The position numbers and the translations under genes are program-made. The notes beneath the pieces were generated by a model. It saw only the letters and a list, made by a program, of their open reading frames with translations, did not search any database and was not told where the DNA came from. Positions 10,708 to 18,825 of a stretch of 40,931 nucleotides of DNA are shown in pieces; the first letter of the stretch is position 1, and every line of letters begins with the position of its first letter. The DNA comes from Phycisphaera sp. (GTDB taxonomy: Bacteria > Planctomycetota > Phycisphaerae > Phycisphaerales > Phycisphaeraceae), in assembly GCA_023300125.1 (NCBI GenBank), contig JALZVY010000153.1:1-40931 (forward strand). The letters are read 5' to 3'.

Positions 10708-10737
10708 GGGGGTGTCCTGTGAAAAAATGCAAAGCGA

Positions 10738-11574
10738 TTAAGCGACGCCCGCGGGGCTGGGGTTTGTCGCGGGGCGAACCATACCGGCGACCGCGGGGCG
10801 GTGCAGCGGCATGGTTTTGCCCAGACGCCATTCATAGTCCATATCCGCGACCCGCGTGGCGTGTTCGGGCATCAGGCCGCGCTCGGGGGTTTGGTTGAGG
10901 ATTTCGAACACCGCGGATCGGAAGCCGGTGAGCTGCACCACCGTTTCGCGCCAGGCGGTGTGGTCGCGGTGGACCTCGGCCAGTCGGAGGCGGCTGGCCG
11001 TGCGACGGGTGGCGACGCTGAGCCCCAGCGGGCGGTAGGTCAGCCACTCGTGGGCATCCAGGTGGGTGGCGAAACACGACTGGGGGTGCCGCGGGCCCGC
11101 GGCCGGGGCGGTGGCCCCCAACTCAAAACTTGCGTCGCCGGCGCCGTCGGCGGTGGTGACCACGGCTTGGTAGCGATCGGGTGCGGCGTCGAGGGTGATG
11201 GCCGCGGGGTGGAATTTGAAATCGGTGGTTCGGTTGCCCACGGTCCCCAGCAGCGCGGCGTCGGCGTCGCTGCGGACAAAATAAAGACCCTGCACAAGCT
11301 CGGCGCGGTCGGTCATGGCTTGCACCAGCAGGCGGTAGGCCACGTGGTGGTAGCTCACGCCCACCGCGGTGGGAAGGCTCTTGGGTCGCATGTGGTCTAC
11401 GCGGCAGCTCACCACGTTCCAGAACGCGCGGTCACCGCGGGTCATCAGTTCCAGGCCGTCGGGGATCAGGTGCTTCACGCTGTCGGCGGGGGTGGCGAAG
11501 CTCATCAGTGCGCAGTCGGTCAAACGACCGACCATGGAAAGACGGGCCAAGCGGTTGGGGATGGACCATTTCAT
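10738..11574 (-). CDS. DUF2071 (YqjF-like) family protein
   Basis: A 278-residue protein resembling the DUF2071/YqjF family of uncharacterised proteins. The start, MKWSIPNRLARLSMVGRLTD, and the segments FWNVVSCRVDHMRP, VGVSYHHVAYRL and GLYFVRSDADAALLG fit the first half of the family, which has an acetoacetate-decarboxylase-like beta-barrel feel. The function is unknown. I chose ATG 11574, which overlaps the stop of the upstream membrane-protein gene in ATGA; a longer in-frame version running to 11916 would lie wholly within that gene and is rejected. The two genes are therefore translationally coupled. Confidence 0.75.
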   Translation of the reverse strand: MKWSIPNRLARLSMVGRLTDCALMSFATPADSVKHLIPDGLELMTRGDRAFWNVVSCRVDHMRPKSLPTAVGVSYHHVAYRLLVQAMTDRAELVQGLYFVRSDADAALLGTVGNRTTDFKFHPAAITLDAAPDRYQAVVTTADGAGDASFELGATAPAAGPRHPQSCFATHLDAHEWLTYRPLGLSVATRRTASRLRLAEVHRDHTAWRETVVQLTGFRSAVFEILNQTPERGLMPEHATRVADMDYEWRLGKTMPLHRPAVAGMVRPATNPSPAGVA

Positions 11575-12065
11575 TGTGCGTCTCCAAAAACAAGGGTGCT
11601 CAGCAAGAGGCCCAGGGCCAACAGGCCGTTCATGCCGCCGATCCATATCAGCAGCGCGTCGCGACGGCGGACCCGGACCGCTCGGGCGTGGCGGGTGAAG
11701 GTCCATGTCATCACAAGGTTGGCGTTGATCAAGCCCGCTAGCGGGGCATAGGGGCTGAGGGTGGGTGCGATCCCCCACGCCGCGGCGGCTTGGCCCAAGG
11801 CAAGCCACACCAGCATGACCACACTGCCGGCGGTGACGGTCCACAGGCACCAGTCGAAACGGGCGATGCGCTGGGCCGCGGGGCTCAGCTTCCAGGTGAG
11901 GCCAAACAGGCCGCACCAGGCCAGTGCCGCGACGCCCACCGCCGCGCCCGGGTGCACCGGCAGGGTGTTGGCCACCCCGGCGGCGGCATAGGCCAGCGAC
12001 ACCGCGCAGGTGAGGGTGATGAACAGGCCGCGCATGGCTGCGGAAAAAGGAGGCAGGGGGGTCAT
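11571..12065 (-). CDS. Small integral membrane protein of the GbsR-headed cluster
   Basis: A 164-residue hydrophobic protein, not recognised. It has about four transmembrane stretches: residues 12-32 (LFITLTCAVSLAYAAAG), 42-60, 72-95 and 143-160, plus a polar NANLVMTWTFTRHARAVRVRRR loop with positive charges that probably faces the cytoplasm. GGAAGG lies 9 nt before the ATG at 12065, inside the preceding small ORF. The gene overlaps its neighbours at both ends by ATGA, which indicates tight co-translation with the 36-codon ORF and the DUF2071 gene. Confidence 0.75.
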   Translation of the reverse strand: MTPLPPFSAAMRGLFITLTCAVSLAYAAAGVANTLPVHPGAAVGVAALAWCGLFGLTWKLSPAAQRIARFDWCLWTVTAGSVVMLVWLALGQAAAAWGIAPTLSPYAPLAGLINANLVMTWTFTRHARAVRVRRRDALLIWIGGMNGLLALGLLLSTLVFGDAQ

Positions 12066-12172
12066 GGGTTAACGCCTTCCGTGTGGAAGGCTGTTTTGGC
12101 GTGGCCGTGGCCGTCGACCGGTGCGGTGTGCGTGCGGGCCGCCCAGACGGTGCGTGTGGCGGGGTGGGGCAT
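12062..12172 (-). CDS. Putative 36-residue small protein, translationally coupled
   Basis: A short ORF starting MPHPATRTVWAARTHT and ending AFHTEGVNP. It begins with ATG at 12172, preceded by an excellent ribosome site (AAAGGAG, 12180-12186, 7 nt spacing). Its TGA stop overlaps the ATG of the membrane-protein gene in ATGA. It is His-rich (five His) and has no transmembrane segment. It could be a genuine small protein or a leader peptide whose translation controls the downstream genes. Nothing else explains such a strong ribosome site at this place. Conservation could not be checked here. Confidence 0.55.
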   Translation of the reverse strand: MPHPATRTVWAARTHTAPVDGHGHAKTAFHTEGVNP

Positions 12173-12286
12173 GGGCGGGCTCCTTTCGGGCGGCGAGGAT
12201 CGGGTGAAGAAGAAATCGCGTGCGTGTGCGTTGCGATTTTGAATTCAGGATCAAGAGGTCAAAGGAGTTCAAAGGCGGCAAAGGGC

Positions 12287-12817
12287 TTAAGAGGCCAAAC
12301 CCAATACTTTCCAAACCTTCGAGCCCATCTTCACGAACTTGATCATGGCGCCGGTGGGCAGGTGGCGGATCTGCGTGTACCAGCGGGTGAGGTTTTGAAC
12401 CATGTCGTGAAGCTCGGTGAGGCGGCGGCGGGTGAAATCGCTTTCGCCCGCGGCGCCTTGGGCTTGGTCGACGCATTCTTTGAGCATGGCCAGGGTGGGG
12501 TCGATCTCGCGTTTCTTGCGCTCGTCCAAGATGATTTGAAACATCTCCCAGACGTCGGCGGTGGTGGCGAAGTGATCGCGGCGTTCGCCCAGCACCGCGG
12601 CCTTGTGCACGATGCCCCAGCCTTGAAGCTCTTTGAGCGAGTTGCTGACATTGCTGCGTGCGACTTTGAGTGTGTCGGTGAGGTCGTCGGCGTTGAGCGG
12701 CTGTTCGCTGATGAACAGAAGGGCGTGCACCTGGGCTACGGTGCGGTTGATGCCCCAACGGGTGCCCATCTCGCCCCAGTGAAGGACGAATTTTTGCTGG
12801 ACGGGGGAGAGTTTCAT
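12287..12817 (-). CDS. GbsR/MarR family transcriptional regulator
   Basis: A 176-residue winged-helix regulator of the GbsR branch of the MarR family. The segment GINRTVAQVHALLFISEQPL followed by NADDLTDTLKVARSNVSNSL is the DNA-binding helix-turn-helix, and GWGIVHKAAVLGERRDHF is the wing. The rest is a helical dimerisation and effector-binding part, ending with a hydrophobic helix. Members usually repress nearby genes (B. subtilis GbsR controls choline/glycine-betaine genes). The gene heads the cluster below it and its own promoter overlaps a long palindrome, so autoregulation and control of the downstream genes are likely. A 114-nt gap lies between its stop and the small ORF. Confidence 0.88.
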   Translation of the reverse strand: MKLSPVQQKFVLHWGEMGTRWGINRTVAQVHALLFISEQPLNADDLTDTLKVARSNVSNSLKELQGWGIVHKAAVLGERRDHFATTADVWEMFQIILDERKKREIDPTLAMLKECVDQAQGAAGESDFTRRRLTELHDMVQNLTRWYTQIRHLPTGAMIKFVKMGSKVWKVLGLAS

Positions 12818-12832
12818 GGAGATCTGTCCTGT

Positions 12833-12862
12833 CGATTATTTCTGTTTATACAGAAATAATCG
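12833..12862. promoter_or_regulatory. Perfect 13-bp-arm palindrome, likely GbsR-type operator
   Basis: CGATTATTTCTGT (12833-12845) is exactly inverted at 12850-12862 around a TTAT centre. It lies between the regulator's start codon and its -35 box and covers the proposed -10, which is the classical layout for autorepression. It is AT-rich in a G+C-rich region. The arms are longer and more perfect than chance would produce. Confidence 0.7.
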
Positions 12863-12884
12863 TACATAGTGGCGGCCCAGTCAA
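12856..12884 (-). promoter_or_regulatory. Sigma-70-like promoter of the GbsR-headed cluster
   Basis: Reading the minus strand, TTGACT (12879-12884, 5 of 6 to the -35 consensus) and GATTAT (12856-12861, 4 of 6 to the -10) are separated by exactly 17 nt. The -10 lies within one arm of the palindrome, so a bound regulator would block RNA polymerase. Transcription would begin about 30 nt before the regulator's ATG, leaving room for an AGGAC ribosome site. Confidence 0.55.
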
Positions 12885-13225
12885 GGGCTATCAAGGGAGA
12901 ATCTGTGTTTTTTGTTTGGGTGGCTGGTGGGGCCACGAAAAACGCCTGCGGATCCTTAGAAGGGGCCATAGGCGTGTCGCTCGTAGATTTTTGAAACGGT
13001 GGGCCGCCTCAGCGGCGGGGTGCGCCCTTTGGGGCGTTGTTCAAAGCGGTGTATCTGTGGGTAGTACTCACGGGACGCGGGCGATTCTGGATCGTGTTTT
13101 TGGTGAAAAAACATGTCAACCCCTGCCTTCGCGGTTTCGCGTGGGCAGGGCTTTGGCGCGGTGTCTTTTTGGCGCGCGATGGGACATGCAGCGCGGAATC
13201 GCGTGGCTTGGCGGATGAAAAAATT
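12885..13225. other. Structured intergenic region, possible noncoding RNA
   Basis: About 340 nt between the GbsR promoter and the response-regulator stop with no convincing gene: ORFs on both strands are Arg/Trp-rich, lack ribosome sites and look like shadows. The DNA is rich in hairpins. One is 12943-12974 (CGCCT...AGGCG with inner CCTT/AAGG), followed by ATTTTT. Others are GCCGC/GCGGC at about 13004-13017, GCGCCC/GGGGCG at about 13022-13036, and a 15-nt dyad at 13057-13071. The clearest is 13121-13150 (CCCTGCC, inner CGCG-GTTT-CGCG, GGCAGGG), with CTTTTT a little downstream. I do not recognise 6S, tmRNA, SRP or RNase P signatures. Confidence 0.35.
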
Positions 13226-13783
13226 TTAGGCCGCGAGGTCAAGTTTCTGAATGAGGCGACGGAGGCGGTCGCGTGAGATGCCGAGGTTTTGGGCGGCGGC
13301 GGTGAGGTTGCCCCCGCTCCACACCAGGGCGCCGCTGATGGCAGTGGCGGTCATTTCATCCAGCGTAGGGTAGCCTTCGCGGGTGGTGCGCCGGCGGTGT
13401 TCGGCCAGGGCTTGGTCGACGGTTTCGATGAGCTGGGTGGGGCCGTCGGTTTTGCTGTGCCAGGCCCAGGCGCCGGCGCGCTTGGCGGCGGTTTGGGTTT
13501 CGGGCCGCGCATCGCCGCTGGCGACGAGGGTCGGGCAGTTGGGGTAGGTGGTGGCGAGCGTGGAGATCAACTCGGCGGCGTTGCTGTTGTGCAGGTGCCA
13601 GTCGATGATGGCGGCGGAGGGCACCTGCCCGTCGAGAACCCGGGCCACCGATCCGCTGCCGTCGTGGGCGACAACTTTGACATATTCCTGGCGGAACATG
13701 CGGGTGAGGGCGCGCAGGGTGAATTCGCTGTCGTCCACGATGAGGATGACGGGCGGGGTGTCCATGGGGCCGCTATCGGCCAT
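13226..13783 (-). CDS. Response regulator with receiver and Fis-type helix-turn-helix domains
   Basis: A 185-residue response regulator. The N-terminal receiver domain has ILIVDDSEF (acidic pocket), AAIIDWHLHN (phospho-acceptor Asp), TLVASGDAR and WHSKTDGP (conserved Lys). A linker leads to a C-terminal Fis-like helix-turn-helix, GGNLTAAAQNLGISRDRLRRLIQKL. There is no AAA+ domain between them, so this is the compact ActR/PrrA/RegA layout rather than a sigma-54 activator. No histidine kinase gene is adjacent, so the partner must be elsewhere. The start is uncertain: ATG 13783 or 13765 both lack a clear ribosome site, and the frame stays open upstream to about 13921. Its target genes are unknown. 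Confidence 0.82.
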   Translation of the reverse strand: MADSGPMDTPPVILIVDDSEFTLRALTRMFRQEYVKVVAHDGSGSVARVLDGQVPSAAIIDWHLHNSNAAELISTLATTYPNCPTLVASGDARPETQTAAKRAGAWAWHSKTDGPTQLIETVDQALAEHRRRTTREGYPTLDEMTATAISGALVWSGGNLTAAAQNLGISRDRLRRLIQKLDLAA

Positions 13784-14060
13784 GGCAGGGGGGGAATGAA
13801 TGCGGTGTGGAAACAAAGTGCAAAACGTTTTGGGTGGGGTGGCGTTTGAGGGGCTGAAACACCAGGCCAGACAGCGGTGCCGCTGCCGCCGGGCGCCGAC
13901 GCCAACGGTTTTGAGGCACACGCAATGTGTGGCGTGGTGGCATTGAAAAGCAAACCGCTGGGGCGGCGGGCTTAGCGTTCACACGATAAGTAACGCTTGC
14001 TGAACCTATAAAGAAAACGCAGGCGTGGGGCGGGCAGGTGGGTTGAAGGGTGGGGCCGCC

Positions 14061-14261
14061 TCAGGGGCGGGTGCGGTGGGCCCGGACCCGCTGGGCGCTG
14101 GGTTGGGGTGCCTTGCTGTGGTGGCGTACGAGCCCCACACCAATCAGCAGCACACCCAGCACGGCCAGGGGCCGGTTGGTGAGGGCCTGGGTGGCCGCGG
14201 CGCCGTAGACCACGCTTGCCAAAAGGGCGGTCGCGATGGCGGTGTGAATCAGCGGTTTCAT
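14061..14261 (-). CDS. Small membrane protein downstream of the PDZ gene
   Basis: A 66-residue protein with two hydrophobic stretches (about residues 7-25 and 31-45, the latter LAVLGVLLIGVGLV) and a basic C-terminal tail rich in Arg and His that probably stays in the cytoplasm. Not recognised. It starts 13 nt after the stop of the PDZ-containing gene, which suggests the same operon, but its ribosome site is weak, so it is less certain than its neighbours. The region 13784-14060 upstream of the response regulator holds no other gene that I can support; it contains a small ACAC/GTGT dyad near 13918-13930. Confidence 0.5.
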   Translation of the reverse strand: MKPLIHTAIATALLASVVYGAAATQALTNRPLAVLGVLLIGVGLVRHHSKAPQPSAQRVRAHRTRP

Positions 14262-14274
14262 GGCGATGGGGGGC

Positions 14275-15120
14275 TCAGGGCAGTGAGGCGGGGGCGGCTT
14301 GGGGGCTGGCGGTGGCCGGGCCCGTGCGCGTTAGCTCCCCATCGGCGGGCCACGCGAAGCGCTTGCGCTGCACCTGCCATTGTTCCGCAAAGCGGGGGGT
14401 GAGCGTGTGGTTGGGGGGGGCATAAATGCCTGAGAGGGCGGCGCGGTTTGCGAGGGTTAGTGAGAGGTTGAGTGTGGCGCCGTCGCGGATCACCGTGAGG
14501 GTGATGGTGTCTTGGGCCGCGTAGGGCTCGATCAGGCTTTGAAAGGCGTTGGCAACGGCGGGGCCGTCCAAGTCGTTGCCGTCGAAGGCAACGATGCGGT
14601 CGAGCGGTCGGAGGGTGCCGCATGCGGGAAAACCCGGAAGAATGCCGGTGACCAGGGCGTAGGTCGGTCCCACACGCGTGGGCGACGTGGCTCGGGCGCC
14701 CGGCCGTGCGGGGGCGGGGGGTAGTGGGTCGGCCAAGACGGATTGCAAGATGCCGATGGAGCCCGAGCCCTCGGCGGGGAAGTGGGTGTCACGCAGTGCG
14801 CGCACGGTGTGGTGGCGTGCGATATAGATCAGGCGTTGGCGGGTCTCGGGGGCGAGGTCTTGCCCCGCGACGTGGGCGAGCTGGTCCAGGTCGAGGCTGG
14901 GGTGCAGCAGCAGGGTGTCGGTGGCTGCGGCACGCTGGGCGTAGTCCGGGTCGCTGAGTTGGGCGACAAGGTCGGCTAGCGGGAGGGCGGGCTTTGCGGC
15001 GGGTGCGGGCGCGGGTGTGGCGCCGGGTGCGGGTGGCCCGGCTTGTCCTTTGCTGTGGGGCACGTGCAGGCCGGCCAAGACCAGCACGCAGCCGAGTGCG
15101 GCGGCGCGGGGCAGGCTCAT
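14275..15120 (-). CDS. Exported PDZ-domain-like protein
   Basis: A 281-residue protein with a signal-peptide-like start (MSLPRAAALGCVLVLAGLHV, charged then hydrophobic). A Pro/Ala-rich linker (about 25-45) follows, then a helical LVAQLSDPDYAQRAAATDTLL part resembling a HEAT-like or repeat helix pair. A PDZ-like module lies near residues 155-235: GILPGFPACGTLRPLDRIVAFDG followed by DTITLTVIRDGATLNLSL. No protease catalytic triad is visible, so it is probably a binding or scaffold protein outside the cytoplasm. Its ATG overlaps the stop of the APH-fold kinase gene in ATGA, so the two are co-translated. Confidence 0.7.
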   Translation of the reverse strand: MSLPRAAALGCVLVLAGLHVPHSKGQAGPPAPGATPAPAPAAKPALPLADLVAQLSDPDYAQRAAATDTLLLHPSLDLDQLAHVAGQDLAPETRQRLIYIARHHTVRALRDTHFPAEGSGSIGILQSVLADPLPPAPARPGARATSPTRVGPTYALVTGILPGFPACGTLRPLDRIVAFDGNDLDGPAVANAFQSLIEPYAAQDTITLTVIRDGATLNLSLTLANRAALSGIYAPPNHTLTPRFAEQWQVQRKRFAWPADGELTRTGPATASPQAAPASLP

Positions 15121-16448
15121 GCGTCCACCGCCCGGAACAGCGCGTCGGCGTGGTCGTGCAGCCAGCGGACCTTGCGTTCGATCATTTCAAGGAAGATCGC
15201 GCCCGGCGTGCGGGCAAAGCGTCCGGTGGCGGCGATGGGGATGACGCACTCGGCGATCAGCGCTTCGATCATGAGGTGCGGCAGAACCCTGAGTTCGGCC
15301 CGGCTGAGCACGGCACCGGGCACCACGTCGTAGCCGCGGAGAAAGCGTTTGAAGCGTCCTTCGTCGAGGTTGGCGGGCCAGGTGCTGAGGTCTTCGCTTC
15401 CGCCGGTGATCGAGAACTGCAGGGCGCCGTTGGCCACGTCCATGATGCGCGGCTGCACGCGGGCGGCGTCAAAGTCGATGACCGCGGCGACTTGCTGGCC
15501 CAGGAAGATGAGGTTGCCCGGGTGCCAGTCGGCGTGGACGACCTGGGTGGGCCAGTTGGGCAGGCCCGCGGCGTCAGCGACGTCGGCGGCGCGGTTCATG
15601 GCCTCGCGTAAGAACTGGCTGCGGGTGCCCAGCGCGACGCGATCGACGCTGGGGTCGGTGTGGAGCACGGTGGTGGGCAGGGCGTTGAAGGCCCGGACCG
15701 CGGCATTGGCGCGGTGGTAGCCGTGGGTGGGCGGATCAAAATCGGCGGCGTAGTCGTAGTGCCGCATGAGCTGGTGGAAGACCGCCAAGATCCTCCCGGC
15801 TTGACCGGTGGATTCCAACGACTGGTCGTAGGTTTTCCCGTTGATGAACTCGAAGAGTTCGTAGCGGTGTTTGCCCACGGCACAGGCGGTGTGCCCTTGG
15901 CGGTTGGGCACAAGCGGCGCGATGGGGAAGCGGTGGGCCGCCAGGTGCCGCTGCACGGCGTGGCAGAAGTCGATGCGGGTGTCGCCACCACGCCCGCGGG
16001 CCCGCCGCTTGAGCAGCCAGATCTGCTCGCGGGCCGCAGGGGCCGCGGCCGTGAGCGAGGGATCCGGCGGCGCGTTGAGGGCGGTGTCTGGGCCTGTGGC
16101 TTCGAGTTCCAGCGCGTCGTCGGGGTCTTCGTCGGCTTGCCCTGCTCGCTGTTCTGCGTTGACGTGGCGACGCAGCAGCAGCTTGGGGGATTTGCGCGAT
16201 CCGTGGGGGTAGGCTTGGGCGGCGTCGAGCCAGCCCAGGTCGTAGCGTGACAACACCACCGCCAGCTCTTCGGGGCTGAATGCTTGGCGTCCGTCGACGG
16301 GGTGTGAGCCCGCGAGGCTGCCGCTGGCCATCGACCCGCCGAGCATGGACCCTCCGGCGAGCGAGTCGCCGGGGCGGGGACGCTCTGCGGGGGGCAGTTC
16401 GGGGCTGGGCCCGGGTGCGGACTCAGAATGGAGGGGAGGCGTGGCCAT
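15117..16448 (-). CDS. APH/homoserine kinase II-like phosphotransferase with acidic insertion
   Basis: A 443-residue aminoglycoside-phosphotransferase-fold kinase. The catalytic loop and metal site are clear: VVHADWHPGNLIF (Asp and Asn) and VAAVIDFDAARVQPRIMDVA (DFD). YELFEFINGKTYDQSLE and RILAVFHQLMRHYDY are typical of homoserine kinase type II and spectinomycin-kinase-like members. The N-terminus is a Gly/Ser/Met-rich low-complexity extension. The N-lobe is split: the possible lysine region KLLLRRHVNAE is followed by a long acidic Ala/Glu/Asp insertion before IWLLKRRARG. The substrate is unknown. ATG 16448 is preferred over an in-frame TTG two codons upstream. Coupled to the PDZ gene by ATGA. 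Confidence 0.78.
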   Translation of the reverse strand: MATPPLHSESAPGPSPELPPAERPRPGDSLAGGSMLGGSMASGSLAGSHPVDGRQAFSPEELAVVLSRYDLGWLDAAQAYPHGSRKSPKLLLRRHVNAEQRAGQADEDPDDALELEATGPDTALNAPPDPSLTAAAPAAREQIWLLKRRARGRGGDTRIDFCHAVQRHLAAHRFPIAPLVPNRQGHTACAVGKHRYELFEFINGKTYDQSLESTGQAGRILAVFHQLMRHYDYAADFDPPTHGYHRANAAVRAFNALPTTVLHTDPSVDRVALGTRSQFLREAMNRAADVADAAGLPNWPTQVVHADWHPGNLIFLGQQVAAVIDFDAARVQPRIMDVANGALQFSITGGSEDLSTWPANLDEGRFKRFLRGYDVVPGAVLSRAELRVLPHLMIEALIAECVIPIAATGRFARTPGAIFLEMIERKVRWLHDHADALFRAVDA

Positions 16449-16503
16449 GGGCAAAAAAGCGTGCGGCGATGCGGACGCCGAAGCATACCCCCGGCAGGCC
16501 TGT

Positions 16504-17400
16504 TCACGCCACGTTTTGGACTTGCTCTTTGATGCGGTCGATCCGGCTTTTGACCTCGACCACGGCGCGGCTGATCGCGGTGTCGTTGGATTTGCTGCCG
16601 ATGGTGTTGGCCTCGCGCAGCATTTCTTGGCTGATGAAGTCCAGGGTGCGGCCCGCGGGCTCTTGGGCGCTGCCCGCGTCGATGAGCTCGCCCAGCTGGT
16701 CCAGGTGGCCGTTCATCCGCGAGAGCTCTTCGCTGATGTCTGCCCGGTCGGCGAAGACCGCGACCTCTCGGATGAGGTCGTTTTCGTCGACCTTGAGTTT
16801 GGCTTTGGCCATGAGCTCGCTGACGCGGGCCGCGAGTTTCTCGTGGTACTCGTTGACCACCAACGGGGCGCGCTGGGCGATGATCGTCATCTGCTCGCGG
16901 ATGTGGTCGCGTTGGCCCAGCAGGTCGGCGGCAACGGCCTGGCCCTCGACGGTGCGCATCGCGATGAGGTGGTCGAGCGCTTCGTCCAGGAGTTTGGGCA
17001 CCGCTTGGCGGCCAGATTCCATGAGCGTGCGGTTGTCGGTGGCGGGCTGGAGCACACCGGGCAGACCCAGCAGCTGGGTCAGGTCGATCTGAACCGCCTG
17101 GTCTTTGACTTTGGTGCGGACGGTTTCGAGGTGCTCCACGTAGCTGAGCAGCACCGTGTCGTTGATGACGTTGGTGGCGGCCTCGGCGGTGACCCGCGCG
17201 CGGATGTTGAGGGTGAAGCTGCCGCGGCTCACGCGTTTGCGTAGCGCCGATTCGAGCGAGGCCTCTAGGCCTCCGAGCTCGTCGGGAAGCCGCACCGAGG
17301 CTTTGAAGTAGCGGTTGTTGAGGCTGCGCAGTTCGACCGTGAACTCCACCCCGCCGGCCTGGGTGGTGGCGCTTCCAAAGCCGGTCATCGAGCGGATCAT
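16504..17400 (-). CDS. yicC: YicC family endoribonuclease
   Basis: A 298-residue YicC-family protein, a group shown to include RNA-cleaving enzymes. The start MIRSMTGFGSATTQ is a hallmark, followed by VELRSLNNRYFK and LESALRKRVSRG. The DUF1732 C-terminal half carries LIREVAVFADRADISEELSR and the signature GRTLDFISQEMLREANTIGSKS with conserved acidic residues. Length matches the family. It lies 54 nt downstream of secG on the same strand, with GGCTCC/AAGG-like purines before the ATG. In many bacteria yicC precedes gmk, but no guanylate kinase gene follows here. Confidence 0.93.
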   Translation of the reverse strand: MIRSMTGFGSATTQAGGVEFTVELRSLNNRYFKASVRLPDELGGLEASLESALRKRVSRGSFTLNIRARVTAEAATNVINDTVLLSYVEHLETVRTKVKDQAVQIDLTQLLGLPGVLQPATDNRTLMESGRQAVPKLLDEALDHLIAMRTVEGQAVAADLLGQRDHIREQMTIIAQRAPLVVNEYHEKLAARVSELMAKAKLKVDENDLIREVAVFADRADISEELSRMNGHLDQLGELIDAGSAQEPAGRTLDFISQEMLREANTIGSKSNDTAISRAVVEVKSRIDRIKEQVQNVA

Positions 17401-17454
17401 GCCGGAGCCTTGCAGGAGCTTGCAGAAGAAGAAGGGGGCGTGACGCTTCGCGGA

Positions 17455-17940
17455 TTATTCCGCGGGGGCGTCGGTCGTGTCGGCGGCGTCCGTGTCGGCC
17501 TCGGGGGCGTCAGACGGGGCCTCAGACGGGGCCTCAGATTGAGCCTCGGCGTCGAGTTCGGCTTCGAGATCCGCGAGAGGCGTTTGCTCTTCTGTGGTCT
17601 CGGGAGCGCCCATGCCGGTGCTGGTGGTCTGTTCTTCGGCTGCGGCGCTGTTCTCGGTGGGGTTGATCGCCCAGGTCAGGCCCATGCCCAGCAGCAGGAA
17701 GGCCAAGAAGCAGCACACCGTGAGGATGGTGAGAAAGTCGCCGACCTTGGCTCCGACAAAGGATGTGTCGCTGCCGCCCGCGCCGCCAAAGGCGCCGCTG
17801 AGGCCGCCGCCCTTGGGCTTCTGGATCAGGATCACCAACATCATGAACACGCTGATGGCCACGAAGGCGATCGCCATGAGACGGATCGACCAGGTGATCT
17901 GAGCGAGCAGCGGGGCGAGTTGTAGGGGGGTTGCGAGCAT
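17455..17940 (-). CDS. secG: Preprotein translocase subunit SecG
   Basis: The small membrane subunit of the SecYEG export channel. It has two transmembrane helices (about residues 17-39 and 67-91) joined by ILIQKPKGGGLSGAFGGAG, the classic SecG loop. At 161 residues it is longer than typical SecG (70-110) because of an acidic, Ala/Glu/Thr-rich C-terminal tail (about residues 95-161). The DNA for that tail contains a 12-bp in-frame tandem repeat encoding SEAP/SDAP units. AAGAAG lies about 7 nt before the ATG. The order tpiA-secG on one strand is a common bacterial pairing. Confidence 0.92.
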   Translation of the reverse strand: MLATPLQLAPLLAQITWSIRLMAIAFVAISVFMMLVILIQKPKGGGLSGAFGGAGGSDTSFVGAKVGDFLTILTVCCFLAFLLLGMGLTWAINPTENSAAAEEQTTSTGMGAPETTEEQTPLADLEAELDAEAQSEAPSEAPSDAPEADTDAADTTDAPAE

Positions 17941-18039
17941 GGCGGATCTTCTTTGTGGCCCAGGGGCACAGCGTTGGAGGTTGGGCCTTGGGAAAGGCGT
18001 TGCGGACGTGCGTGAGGCGCGTGTCGCAGGGAAGCAGGG

Positions 18040-18825
<786 letters not shown>

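Noticed and set aside
9535..10722. 395-codon plus-strand frame antisense to the oxidoreductase gene
   Set aside because: It has no domain and repetitive GVG/AVG composition, and the minus-strand frame contains the real Gfo/Idh/MocA motifs.
12885..13225. 6S, tmRNA, RNase P or SRP RNA
   Set aside because: None of their conserved core sequences is visible. Only generic hairpins can be supported.
12916..13242. ORFs on both strands in the 12885-13225 gap
   Set aside because: They are Arg/Trp-rich, have no ribosome sites and no recognisable domain. The hairpins explain this region better.
15117..16448. Antibiotic-resistance aminoglycoside phosphotransferase
   Set aside because: The APH fold is shared by homoserine-kinase-like and other metabolic kinases, and nothing nearby suggests resistance or mobility.
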